DNA of 27,469 nucleotides from Gammaproteobacteria bacterium (GTDB lineage Bacteria > Pseudomonadota > Gammaproteobacteria > Steroidobacterales > Rariloculaceae): contig PKRJ01000053.1 of NCBI GenBank assembly GCA_017577365.1, positions 1 through 27,469 of the forward strand, given 5' to 3'. A program made the position numbers and the translations under genes. Positions within the stretch are counted from its first letter, which is position 1. The number at the start of each line of letters is the position of its first letter. Of this stretch, positions 1 through 8,051 are shown in pieces. The notes under the pieces were generated by a model that ran no database searches, was not told the DNA's origin, and was given only the letters and a program-made list of their open reading frames with translations.

Positions 1-725
1 AGGAAGAGGTTGTCGGTCTTGACGACGAAGATCGCGCACGCGGCGGCGTTACGGAAATCGCGCGTCATGCGGTCGTAGCCGAACTTCATGCGCGTGTAGA
101 GCCCCGGCGTGTCGACCAGCACGGCGCCCGATTGCGCGAGATCGGGAATGTCGAGCTTGATGTCGATCTTGCGGATCGCGTCGGGCATGTGCACCGCGGG
201 GTCGAAGGTCTCGCCGGCGAGCTCCGCCTCGCGCAGCCGGCGCATGAGCTGGTAGTGGCCTTCCGCGACGGCCTCGCGCAGCGCTTCGCGGTTCGTGAAC
301 GTCGACTCGCGCCCGTCGTAACGCGTCACCTTGAACACGGGCTCGTCCGAATGCGAGACGTAGACCATGCACGGATACGCGGGCAGGCACGTGACCTCGC
401 TGACGTACGCCGCGCTCAGCGCGTTCATGAACGTCGACTTGCCGCTCTTGATCGGGCCGAAGATCAGCACGTAGGCCTGCTGCGCGGCGACCTTGTCGAT
501 GAGCTGCTGGAGCTGATGGCGAAGATCGCGGAGAGTCGGAAGGGCGCGCTTCGCCGGAACGTCTTCCGGCGCCGCCGCGAGCGCTTCCGCCGCGTGCTGC
601 ACCGGCTCGAGTATCGGGCGCACGCCGGCGTCGAAAGATTCGCAGAACTCGCTGAGAACCGTGCGCATGAAAGGCGTGGAGGGCGTCGACGAGGAGAGAT
701 CACCGGGTTGGCTCGCGTAGGACAT
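1..725 (-). CDS. Dynamin-like GTPase, N-terminal part (cut by left edge)
   Basis: The minus frame is open from an ATG at 725 to the window edge, giving 241 residues without a stop. An AGAGAGG Shine-Dalgarno lies about 8 bases upstream. Visible motifs are the P-loop GPIKSGKST (residues 90-98) and the G3 motif DTPG (205-208), about 115 residues apart. That wide spacing is typical of dynamin-family GTPases rather than small Ras-like ones. A possible G4 is VKTD near residue 235. The preceding 80 residues look helical. Dynamin-like proteins bind and remodel membranes or, as with CrfC in E. coli, associate with the replication clamp; which applies here cannot be told. The C-terminal helical region lies outside the window. 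It is the last gene of a minus-strand run, 246 bases after the aminotransferase. The GTPase call is secure; the dynamin assignment is likely. Confidence 0.8.
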   Translation of the reverse strand, partial: MSYASQPGDLSSSTPSTPFMRTVLSEFCESFDAGVRPILEPVQHAAEALAAAPEDVPAKRALPTLRDLRHQLQQLIDKVAAQQAYVLIFGPIKSGKSTFMNALSAAYVSEVTCLPAYPCMVYVSHSDEPVFKVTRYDGRESTFTNREALREAVAEGHYQLMRRLREAELAGETFDPAVHMPDAIRKIDIKLDIPDLAQSGAVLVDTPGLYTRMKFGYDRMTRDFRNAAACAIFVVKTDNLF

Positions 726-962
726 GAAGTCGTACCTCTCTGTACGAGATGGTGGTGACGCAAAGCGGACGAGTCGGTGCAAGCGGCGAGGATACCCGCA
801 ACGTCGCGGAGATCAAAGACGAGACGACTCGCGATGCCGTGCGCGCATCGACGACGAGAGCGGCGCAACGAGCTCGCTATGCTCGACGTCGCGACGCGCG
901 AATCGACGTCTTCCTCGGTGTCGGCGCTCGCCGACGGATGAGACGAAAGCGCGAGCACGGAC

Positions 963-988
963 GCGCCGCGCTCAAACGAGCGCGGCGC
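963..988 (-). terminator. Perfect hairpin spanning the aminotransferase stop codon
   Basis: An 11-base-pair perfect stem (963-973 with 978-988) has a four-base loop. Read on the minus strand, the loop GTTT and the following stem bases contain the TGA stop of the aminotransferase (972-974). The bases that follow on the minus strand are not T-rich, so this is a weak intrinsic terminator at best. It could instead protect the mRNA 3' end. Confidence 0.5.
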
Positions 989-2174
989 AGGCGCGTTGAA
1001 TGCGTCGGCAGGCTTCTTTCAAGAGCTCCGTCGACGTCGCGTAAGAGATGCGGAAATACGGCGAGAGCCCGAACGCCGCGCCCTGCACCACCGCGACTCG
1101 CTCCGCATCGAGCAGATACGTCGCGAAATCCGTGTCGTTCTCGATGCGCTTGCCGGAAGGCGTCGTCTTGCCGATCACGCCGGCGCAAGACGGATAGACG
1201 TAGAACGCGCCTTCCGGCGTCCGGCACGAGAGCCCCGGCGCGTCGTTCAGCATCGACACGACGAGATCGCGGCGTTCCTTGAAGAGCGCGTTGTGGCGCG
1301 GAATGAAGTCCTGCGGTCCGTCGAGCGCGGCGACGGCCGCGGCCTGACTGATCGACGCCGCGTGCGTCGTGGACTGCGACTGCACGATGTTCATCGCCTT
1401 GATCAGCTCGACGGGCCCCGCGGCGTAGCCGATCCGCCAGCCCGTCATGCTGTACGCCTTCGACGCGCCGTTCACCGTCAGCGTGCGCTCGTAGAGGGCG
1501 GGCTCGACCTGGGCGATCGTCGTGAACTCGAAGTCGTCGTAGACGACATGCTCGTAGATGTCGTCGGTCATGATCCACACGTGCGGATGACGCTTCAGCA
1601 CTTCCGCGAGCGCCGCGAGCTCGGCGCGCGTATAGGCCGCGCCGGTCGGGTTCGACGGCGAGTTGATCAGGAACCACTTCGTGCGCGGCGTGATCGCCCG
1701 CTCGAGCTGCTCCGGCGTGATCTTGAAGCCGTTCTCCTCGAGCCCCGGCACGAAGACCGGCTCGCCTTCGGCGAGCAGCACCATGTCGGGATAGGAGACC
1801 CAGTACGGTGCCGGAATCACGACCTCGTCGCCGCGATCGAGCGTCGCTAGAAATGCGTTGAACAGCACTTGCTTACCGCCCGTGCCGACCGTGATCTGAT
1901 CGGGTGAGTAGCGCAGGCCGTTCTCGCGCTCGAGCTTCGCGGCGATCGCCTTGCGGAGCGCGAGGGTGCCGGGCACCGGCGTGTATTTCGTCTCCCCGCG
2001 GTCGATCGCGGCCTTCGCCGCCGCCTTGATATGGTCCGGCGTGTCGAAGTCGGGCTCGCCGGCGCCGAGGCTGATCACCTCGATCCCGGCCGCCTTCATC
2101 TCGGCCACTTTCCCGGTCAGCGCGTTCGTCGGGGACGGCTTGATGCGCGACATTCGGCTCGCGAGGATGGACAT
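972..2174 (-). CDS. aspC: Class I pyridoxal-phosphate aminotransferase, aspartate type (I-gamma)
   Basis: This 400-residue PLP enzyme transfers the amino group between aspartate (or a similar amino acid) and 2-oxoglutarate in the cytoplasm. The N-terminus (SILASRMSRIKPSPT) and AGEPDFDTP are characteristic of the bacterial I-gamma aspartate aminotransferases. Other family motifs are INSPSNPTG, the Schiff-base lysine in NGASKAYSMTGWRIGY (Lys239) and a C-terminal FRISYA that supplies the substrate-carboxylate arginine. The frame stays open upstream to 2750, but the conserved start is the ATG at 2174, with GGAGAGA about 8 bases upstream. The CitE-like lyase gene is 71 bases upstream on the same strand, so the two may be co-transcribed. 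Related I-gamma enzymes can also use prephenate or aromatic substrates, so exact specificity is open. Confidence 0.93.
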   Translation of the reverse strand: MSILASRMSRIKPSPTNALTGKVAEMKAAGIEVISLGAGEPDFDTPDHIKAAAKAAIDRGETKYTPVPGTLALRKAIAAKLERENGLRYSPDQITVGTGGKQVLFNAFLATLDRGDEVVIPAPYWVSYPDMVLLAEGEPVFVPGLEENGFKITPEQLERAITPRTKWFLINSPSNPTGAAYTRAELAALAEVLKRHPHVWIMTDDIYEHVVYDDFEFTTIAQVEPALYERTLTVNGASKAYSMTGWRIGYAAGPVELIKAMNIVQSQSTTHAASISQAAAVAALDGPQDFIPRHNALFKERRDLVVSMLNDAPGLSCRTPEGAFYVYPSCAGVIGKTTPSGKRIENDTDFATYLLDAERVAVVQGAAFGLSPYFRISYATSTELLKEACRRIQRACAALV

Positions 2175-2245
2175 CGGATCTCTCCAGATTCGTGATCGTG
2201 TTCGTCCTTGTGGCAGGGCGCGCGCAAGGTACGCGCCGCGCGCCG

Positions 2246-3139
2246 TTACTGCAAGCTCCGGGCGTGCGTCTCGGCGGCCTCGAGCACCGCCCGGGCGCGT
2301 TTGACGACCGGCACGTCGATCACGCGCCCGTCGAGGGAGGTCGAGGCGCGGCCCGCGCGCTCGGCCTCGTCGAACGCCGCGACGATCCGGCGCGCCTCGG
2401 CGATCTCCTCGTCCGACGGCGAGAAGCACGCGTTCAGCGCGTCGATCTGCTCGGGGTGTATCGCGAACTTGCCCCTGAAACCGATCCGGCGAACGCGTCG
2501 GGCGCTCGCGCGCAGCCCTTCCGGGTCCCGCAGCTTGAAATGCGGCGTATCGAGCGCGATGACGCCCGCGGCGCGTGCCGCGATCGACAGCAGCCATCGC
2601 GGCGTGTCGAGCTGGGTCTCGTCGTCGAGGTCGCGCTCTATCCCCAAATCGTGGGTGAAATCCTCGGCACCGAAAGCCGCCGCGACGATCCGCGGGTCGG
2701 AGGCGAGAATCTCGGCCGCGGCGGCGAGGCCGGCCGCCGTCTCGATCCAAGGCAGAAGCCGCACCGTGCCGACCGGAAGGCCGCGTCGGCGCTCGAGGTC
2801 GGCGATCAGGCCGGACACCGCCGCGATGTCCGCCGGGCTGCGGACCTTCCCGACCGTGACCGCATAAACGCCCGGCACGACGACCGCTTCGACGTCACGC
2901 TCGTGCCAGGGCGTCCCCGGGGCGTTCACCCTCGGAATCACCAGAGCGGGGGAGGCCGCGAGGCGGGGCAGAAACGCGCGAATCGTCTCGCGCGCGGCGT
3001 CCTTCTCCGCGTCGGGCACGGAGTCTTCCATATCCGGCACGATCGCGTCCGGCCGCGTGCCGAGCGCCTTCGCCAGCATGTTCTCCTTGTTACCGGGGAC
3101 GAACAGCAGGCTGCGCAGTAGCGGGGGTTCTTCGTTCAT
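2246..3139 (-). CDS. CitE-like / HpcH-HpaI family CoA-ester lyase
   Basis: This 297-residue TIM-barrel enzyme resembles the citrate lyase beta subunit, malyl-CoA and beta-methylmalyl-CoA lyases. Family marks are RSLLFVPGNKENM at the N-terminus, PDMEDSV (residues 35-41), Arg70 in IPRVNAPGT, Glu133 in PWIETA and Asp160 in GAEDF (the usual Mg-binding acids), and KFAIHPEQ near the C-terminus. No alpha or gamma citrate lyase subunit is nearby, which argues against true citrate lyase. A stand-alone lyase releasing an acyl-CoA plus glyoxylate or another 2-oxoacid is more likely; the substrate cannot be read from sequence. The ATG at 3139 has no convincing Shine-Dalgarno, but the homology begins right after it. 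It lies upstream of the aminotransferase and divergent from the cyclic-di-GMP gene. Confidence 0.85.
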   Translation of the reverse strand: MNEEPPLLRSLLFVPGNKENMLAKALGTRPDAIVPDMEDSVPDAEKDAARETIRAFLPRLAASPALVIPRVNAPGTPWHERDVEAVVVPGVYAVTVGKVRSPADIAAVSGLIADLERRRGLPVGTVRLLPWIETAAGLAAAAEILASDPRIVAAAFGAEDFTHDLGIERDLDDETQLDTPRWLLSIAARAAGVIALDTPHFKLRDPEGLRASARRVRRIGFRGKFAIHPEQIDALNACFSPSDEEIAEARRIVAAFDEAERAGRASTSLDGRVIDVPVVKRARAVLEAAETHARSLQ

Positions 3140-3307
3140 CGAGAGGGGCGAGCCGGGCCGACTCGGATCGGACTCACGAGCCGATTATAGGGGATCGCGG
3201 GGAAATTGAGACGCGCGTCAAGCTTTTCGCGATCGCGTGCGCGATGCAAATCAAGGCCGTCTCTCGTCGCGGTTTGTACGATTCGCCGCGGTGGAGGGAG
3301 GTCGACC

Positions 3308-5965
3308 ATGTGTCCCAACTCGGCCGTCGCGCCCGGGGAGACGGCGGAAGAAATCGAACGGCTGCGCGAGGCGCTCGCGGAGAGCGAGCGCCGGTTCGAC
3401 TGCGTCATCGGGCTGACGCGCGATTGCTATTGGGAGGTCGACGACCACCACCGCTTCACCGTCTGGCGCACGGGAACCGATCCGGCCGCCGCCTACGAGC
3501 GCATGCTCGGCAAGGCGCCTTGGGAGCTCCCGATTTTTCCGCTCGACGAGCACGGGTGGGACGCTCACCGGCGCTTGCTCTGTGCGCGGGAGCCCTTCAC
3601 CGACTTCGTCGTGAGGTGCACCGACGAGTCCGGCAAGGACCGCTTCGTCAGCGTCAGCGGACGGCCGGTATTCGATTCGCAGGGACGCTTCCTCGGCTAC
3701 CGCGGGCTCGCGCGCGACGTCACTCACGAGCAGCGCGATCGTCGTCTCTTGTCCTTGAGCCGCTCGATCTCGAGCATCCTCTCCGATGCCGGCGACGCCG
3801 ACGAGGCGTTGACCGCCGCGATGCGTGCGATCTGCCTTTCGGAGAACTGGGATTGCGGCGTGTACTGGCGGCTCGACGAGCGGGACGGCGTGCTTCGTAT
3901 GCACGCGGCGTGGTGTATCCCGGATCCCGCCGTCAGCGCCGTCGTCGAGGAGGGCAAGCGAATCTCGTTCGAGCCCGGCAGCGGGCTCGTCGGCACCGTG
4001 TGGCAAACGGCGAAGCCGCTCTGGGTCACCGATCTCGCGAACGAGCCGCGTGTGCTGCGCAAGCACGTCGTGCGCCGCACGGGGTGGCAGAACGCGTTCC
4101 TTTTCCCGGTCCTGACGCAAGGGAAGGCCATCGGCGTCCTCGATTTCAGCGCCCGTTTCATCGCCGAGCCCGACGAGCGGCTGCTCCAGGTGGTGAACGG
4201 TCTCGGCATGCAGATCGGTCACTACTACGCGCAAGCGCAGACGATGCGTCAGCTGCGCGAGAGCGAGGAGCTCTATTCGAGCACGGTCGAGCTCGCGGCG
4301 ATCGGCATCAGTCATATTTCCGTCGACGGCCGATTCATTCACGTCAACCGGCAGCTTTGCGAGATGCTCGGCTACACTCGCGAAGAGCTGCTTCGGCTGA
4401 CCGTCCATCAGGTCTCGCACCCGGACGACCGGCACGTGACGGACGCAGCCCGCGCGCGGCTCTATGCCGGCGAGATCGACTCGCTGAAAGCGGAGAAACG
4501 CTACCTGCGCAAGGACGGCTCTCCGGTATGGGTGCGGATCACGGCGACGCTGAAGCGCGACGTCGACGGCGAGCCGCTCTACGATATTTCCGTCGTCGAG
4601 GATATCTCCGAGCGCAAGCGCGCGGAGCAGCGCATCCAGTATCTCGCGTCGCACGACGAGATGACGGGATTGCCGAACCGGGCGATGTTCACCCAGCTTC
4701 TCGACGAGGCGATCGAGGCGGCGCGCCAGAACGGCACGCAGCTCGCCGTGCTGTTCGTCGACCTCGACCGCTTCAAGCTGATCAACGATTCGCTCGGCCA
4801 CGAGGCCGGAGACCGACTGTTGCGCGAGATCGCTTCGCGCTTCCAGGCGTGTCTACGCAGGGGCGACCTCGTCGCCCGTCTCGGCGGCGACGAGTTCGTC
4901 GTCCTCGTCGAGAACCTGAACCGCCCGGAGAAGGCCGCGCAGATCGCGCGCAAGCTCTTGTCCGCGGCCATCCAGCCGGTCGAGATCATGGGCCAGGAAT
5001 GCCGCGTGACCGCGAGCATCGGCATCGCCGTTTTCCCCGGCGACGCGCAGGATGCGCGCTCGCTGATGAAGAAGGCGGATCTCGCGATGTACTCCGCCAA
5101 GGAGGAGGGCAAGAACAACTACCAGTTCTACACGAAGGGGACGAGCACGCTGTCGATCGAGCGGCTGACGCTCGAGACGAACTTGCGCCGCGCCCTCGAG
5201 CGCAACGAGTTCACGCTGCAGTATCAGCCGAAGGTCGACATCTCGACCGGGAAGATCACGGGCGTGGAAGCGCTATTGCGCTGGTGGAACCGCGATCTCG
5301 GCACGGTGCCCCCGGCACGATTCATTCCGGTCGCCGAGGACACCGGGCTGATCGTGCCGATCGGGCGTTGGGTGCTCCGCACCGCGTGCCGGCAGAACGT
5401 CGCCTGGCAACGGATGGGGCTGAAGCCGATCCGCATCGGCGTGAATCTTTCGCCGCGGCAGTTCAAGGATCAGCACCTGTTGCGCGACATCGCCGACGCG
5501 CTCGAGGAGAGCGGGATGGCTCCGGAGCTGCTCGAGCTCGAGCTGACCGAGAGCGTCGTGATGCACGACGTCGACGGTGCGGTCGAGAAACTGCTCGCGA
5601 TCAAGGAGATGGGGGTCAGGCTCGCGATCGATGATTTCGGCACCGGGTACTCGTCGCTCGCGCAGCTCAAACGTTTCCCGATCGATACGCTGAAGGTCGA
5701 CCGCTCGTTCATCCGCGAGATTCCGGACGACGTCGAGGACGAGGCGATCACGGAAGCGATCATCGCGATGGGTCGAACGCTCGGCGTCACGGTCGTCGCC
5801 GAAGGCGTCGAGACCCCCGCGCAGCAGCGTTTCCTGCTGCGCCGCGGCTGCCACGAGATGCAGGGCTATCTCTTCGGCAAGCCCGCGCATCCGGATGCGA
5901 TCGCCGAGCAGCTGCGCGCCGAGCAGGCGACGGAATCGACGGGGCTCATGCTTTCGGGACTCTGA
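3308..5965 (+). CDS. PAS-GAF-PAS-GGDEF-EAL cyclic-di-GMP turnover protein
   Basis: This is an 885-residue cytoplasmic signalling protein with no membrane segment. In order: a short coiled coil (about 11-30), PAS (about 25-140), GAF (about 150-312), PAS with PAC (about 318-445), GGDEF (about 447-610) and EAL (about 625-870). The diguanylate cyclase signature GGDEF (526-530) is intact and is preceded by an RxxD (RRGD) at the spacing of the product-inhibition I-site. The phosphodiesterase half keeps EALLRWW (from 654), NLSPRQF, ELTES, IDDFGTGYSS, LKVDRSF, AEGVET and MQGYLFGKP. Both activities are therefore plausible, with the PAS/GAF sensors setting the balance. The start at ATG 3308 follows GGAGGGAGG closely, although the frame is open to 3206. 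It ends four bases from the convergent oxidoreductase. Confidence 0.95.
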   Translation: MCPNSAVAPGETAEEIERLREALAESERRFDCVIGLTRDCYWEVDDHHRFTVWRTGTDPAAAYERMLGKAPWELPIFPLDEHGWDAHRRLLCAREPFTDFVVRCTDESGKDRFVSVSGRPVFDSQGRFLGYRGLARDVTHEQRDRRLLSLSRSISSILSDAGDADEALTAAMRAICLSENWDCGVYWRLDERDGVLRMHAAWCIPDPAVSAVVEEGKRISFEPGSGLVGTVWQTAKPLWVTDLANEPRVLRKHVVRRTGWQNAFLFPVLTQGKAIGVLDFSARFIAEPDERLLQVVNGLGMQIGHYYAQAQTMRQLRESEELYSSTVELAAIGISHISVDGRFIHVNRQLCEMLGYTREELLRLTVHQVSHPDDRHVTDAARARLYAGEIDSLKAEKRYLRKDGSPVWVRITATLKRDVDGEPLYDISVVEDISERKRAEQRIQYLASHDEMTGLPNRAMFTQLLDEAIEAARQNGTQLAVLFVDLDRFKLINDSLGHEAGDRLLREIASRFQACLRRGDLVARLGGDEFVVLVENLNRPEKAAQIARKLLSAAIQPVEIMGQECRVTASIGIAVFPGDAQDARSLMKKADLAMYSAKEEGKNNYQFYTKGTSTLSIERLTLETNLRRALERNEFTLQYQPKVDISTGKITGVEALLRWWNRDLGTVPPARFIPVAEDTGLIVPIGRWVLRTACRQNVAWQRMGLKPIRIGVNLSPRQFKDQHLLRDIADALEESGMAPELLELELTESVVMHDVDGAVEKLLAIKEMGVRLAIDDFGTGYSSLAQLKRFPIDTLKVDRSFIREIPDDVEDEAITEAIIAMGRTLGVTVVAEGVETPAQQRFLLRRGCHEMQGYLFGKPAHPDAIAEQLRAEQATESTGLMLSGL

Positions 5966-5969
5966 CGCC

Positions 5970-6962
5970 TCAGCCCGTCCAGCCGGTCGAGAGCACGATC
6001 TTGCCGAAATGCTCGCCGCGCTCCATGCGCCGGTGGGCGTCGGCGGCCGAGCCGAGCGGATAGATGCGGTCGACGATCGGCACGATGCGCCGCTCCGCGA
6101 CGAGCGGCATGACCGCGTCGCGGAAGCGGGCGATGATCGACGCCTTCTCCTCGGCCGACCGTGGGCGCAGCACCGAGCCGATGATCTCCTGGCGCTTGAC
6201 CAGCAGCCTCCCGAGATCGATCTCGGCCTTGCGGCCGCCCATCGTGCCGATCAGCGCGAGGCGCCCTCCGACCGCGAGCGCGCGCAAGTTGCGCTCGAGA
6301 TACGGGCCTCCGATATGGTCGAGGATCACGTCGGCGCCTCGATCGCCGGTCGCGCGCCTCACCGCGTCGACGAAATCCTCCTCCCGGTAGTCGACTGCGG
6401 GCTCCGCGCCGAGCGCGGCGACGCGCTCGAGCTTGCTCCGGGAGGCGGTGACGATCATCCTCGATGCCGGCGCCAGCGCGCGGACGATCTGCATCGCCGC
6501 CGTCGTGACGCCGCCTCCGCCGCCGTGCAGCAGCACGGTCTCGCCGTCCGCGAGGCGCGCGTTGAGGAAGAGGTTCATGTAGGCCGTGATATAGGCCTCG
6601 CAGAGGCAGGCGCCTTCCTCGAAGCTCGTCGAGTCGGGGAGCGGTATGACGTGCCGGGCGTCGACGGCCGCGAGCTCGGCGTATCCGCCCCCCGAGAGCA
6701 GCGCGGCCACCCGCTGTCCCCGCGTGAAGCCGGAAACGCCCGCGCCGAGCCCTTCGATCGTCCCCGAGCACTCGAGGCCCAGGATCTCGGGCGCGCCGGG
6801 CGGCGGCGGATAGTGTCCCTCGCGCTGCACGATATCCGGCCGGTTCACGGACGTCGCGGCGACGCGGATCAGCACCTCGCCCGGGGCGGGACGAGGATCG
6901 GGCGCGTCGCCGAGCTGCATGCGCTCCGGTCCGCCGAAGCCGTCGAGCAGTATCGCCTTCAT
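5970..6962 (-). CDS. Zinc-free NAD(P)H quinone oxidoreductase (PIG3/Qor type)
   Basis: This 330-residue protein belongs to the medium-chain reductase family. The N-terminal half carries VNRPDIVQREGHYPPPPGAPEILGLE, the form found in PIG3/TP53I3-type quinone oxidoreductases; the cysteine and histidine ligands of zinc alcohol dehydrogenases are missing. The nucleotide-binding stretch is VLLHGGGGGVTTAAMQ. It probably reduces quinones or other electrophilic carbonyls with NADPH in the cytoplasm. The frame is open to 7055, but the MKAILLDGFGGPE start at 6962 matches the family. It is divergent from the amidohydrolase gene with 70 bases between them, and convergent with the cyclic-di-GMP gene with only four bases between stop codons. 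Confidence 0.9.
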   Translation of the reverse strand: MKAILLDGFGGPERMQLGDAPDPRPAPGEVLIRVAATSVNRPDIVQREGHYPPPPGAPEILGLECSGTIEGLGAGVSGFTRGQRVAALLSGGGYAELAAVDARHVIPLPDSTSFEEGACLCEAYITAYMNLFLNARLADGETVLLHGGGGGVTTAAMQIVRALAPASRMIVTASRSKLERVAALGAEPAVDYREEDFVDAVRRATGDRGADVILDHIGGPYLERNLRALAVGGRLALIGTMGGRKAEIDLGRLLVKRQEIIGSVLRPRSAEEKASIIARFRDAVMPLVAERRIVPIVDRIYPLGSAADAHRRMERGEHFGKIVLSTGWTG

Positions 6963-7032
6963 TCCGCCGTGGTGATGTCGTCCCCGGAGGCCATTCTGTA
7001 CTATAGCCGTCCCCGTTGCGAGGAGAGATCCG

Positions 7033-8043
7033 GTGCGCAAGCTCGATATCTTCAATCACATCTGGCCGAAAGCGTTTCACGCGAAGCTCGAGCAGACCTG
7101 CAAGATCGTGGACATCACGAAACGCAGCAACGACGTGCCGATGATGGTCGACCTCGACGAGCGGTTCCGCGTCATGGATCTGTTCGAAGGCTACCAGCAG
7201 GTCTTGTCGCTCGCGTCGCCGCCGCTCGAGGTGGTCGCGCCGCCGGACGTCGCGACGGAGCTTGCGCGGATCGGCAACGACGGCATGGCGGAGCTCGTCG
7301 ACCGTTACCCCGAGCGGTTCCCCGCGTTCGTCGCGTCCATCGCGATGAGCGACATGGACGCCGCCCTCGCGGAAACCGAGCGCGCGCTCGACACGCTCGG
7401 CGCGGCGGGGGTGCAGATCTTCACGAACGTGAACGGCCGGCCGCTCGACGAGCCCGAGTTCCGTCCGTTCTTCGAGCTCATGCACGAGCGCGACAAGCCG
7501 ATCTGGGTGCATCCCGCGCGCGGCGCGAAGATGGCCGACTACCCGACCGAGGACGTCTCGAAGTACGAGATCTGGTGGACGTTCGGCTGGCCGTACGAGA
7601 CGAGCGTGTTCCTCGCGCGCATGGTGTTCTCGAAGACGATGGACGCGCTGCCGAATCTCAAGATCATCACGCATCACGCCGGCGGCATGGTGCCGTTCTT
7701 CGAAGGACGCGTCGGCCCGGGATGGGATCAGCTCGGCTCGCGCACGAGCAGCGTCGACTACCGCTCGCTGCTGAAGGAGCTCAAGAAGCGGCCGATCGAC
7801 TATTTCCGCGACTTCTACGCGGATACGGCGACGTTCGGCTCGAAAGCGGCGATCGAATGCGCGCTCGCGTTCTTCGGCATCGATCACATGCTGTTCTCGT
7901 CGGACGCGCCGTTCGATCCCGAAAAAGGTCCGATGTACATCCGCGAGACGATTCGGTGCATCGACGCGATGGATCTCTCCGACGAGGATCGGCACAAGAT
8001 CTACCATCGCAACGCCGAACGCCTGCTCGGCCTCGCGCAATAG
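7033..8043 (+). CDS. Amidohydrolase-2 (ACMSD-type) TIM-barrel hydrolase or decarboxylase
   Basis: This 336-residue protein starts at GTG 7033, five bases after AGGAGAG. It has the fold and motifs of the ACMSD/amidohydrolase-2 family, whose members decarboxylate or hydrolyse aromatic-derived acids at a single metal. His160 (IWVHPARG), His214 (IITHHAGG) and Asp291 (FSSDAPFDPE) fit the metal and catalytic positions. The usual N-terminal DxHxH is DIFNH (residues 5-9), so the first metal histidine is phenylalanine. Other members of the family also vary here, for example gamma-resorcylate decarboxylase, which has an acidic residue. The next gene begins eight bases downstream, so the two form an operon. 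A TACTAT at 6999-7004 could be its -10 element. The substrate is not identifiable. Confidence 0.85.
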   Translation: MRKLDIFNHIWPKAFHAKLEQTCKIVDITKRSNDVPMMVDLDERFRVMDLFEGYQQVLSLASPPLEVVAPPDVATELARIGNDGMAELVDRYPERFPAFVASIAMSDMDAALAETERALDTLGAAGVQIFTNVNGRPLDEPEFRPFFELMHERDKPIWVHPARGAKMADYPTEDVSKYEIWWTFGWPYETSVFLARMVFSKTMDALPNLKIITHHAGGMVPFFEGRVGPGWDQLGSRTSSVDYRSLLKELKKRPIDYFRDFYADTATFGSKAAIECALAFFGIDHMLFSSDAPFDPEKGPMYIRETIRCIDAMDLSDEDRHKIYHRNAERLLGLAQ

Positions 8044-8051
8044 CGCCTCTC

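Noticed and set aside
464..958. A 164-codon minus-strand frame overlapping the dynamin-like gene
   Set aside because: It is serine/arginine-rich, in a different frame from the P-loop protein, and has no homology that I can see.
2175..2750. Extension of the aspC frame upstream
   Set aside because: It overlaps the CitE-like gene in another frame; the conserved N-terminus and Shine-Dalgarno are at 2174.
5866..8040. A 724-codon minus-strand open frame covering the oxidoreductase and amidohydrolase region
   Set aside because: It is out of frame with both real genes and has low-complexity arginine-rich translation.
5895..8051. A possible long N-terminal extension fused to the aminotransferase at 8052
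   Set aside because: The frame is merely free of stops. The family start and operon spacing place the true start at 8052.
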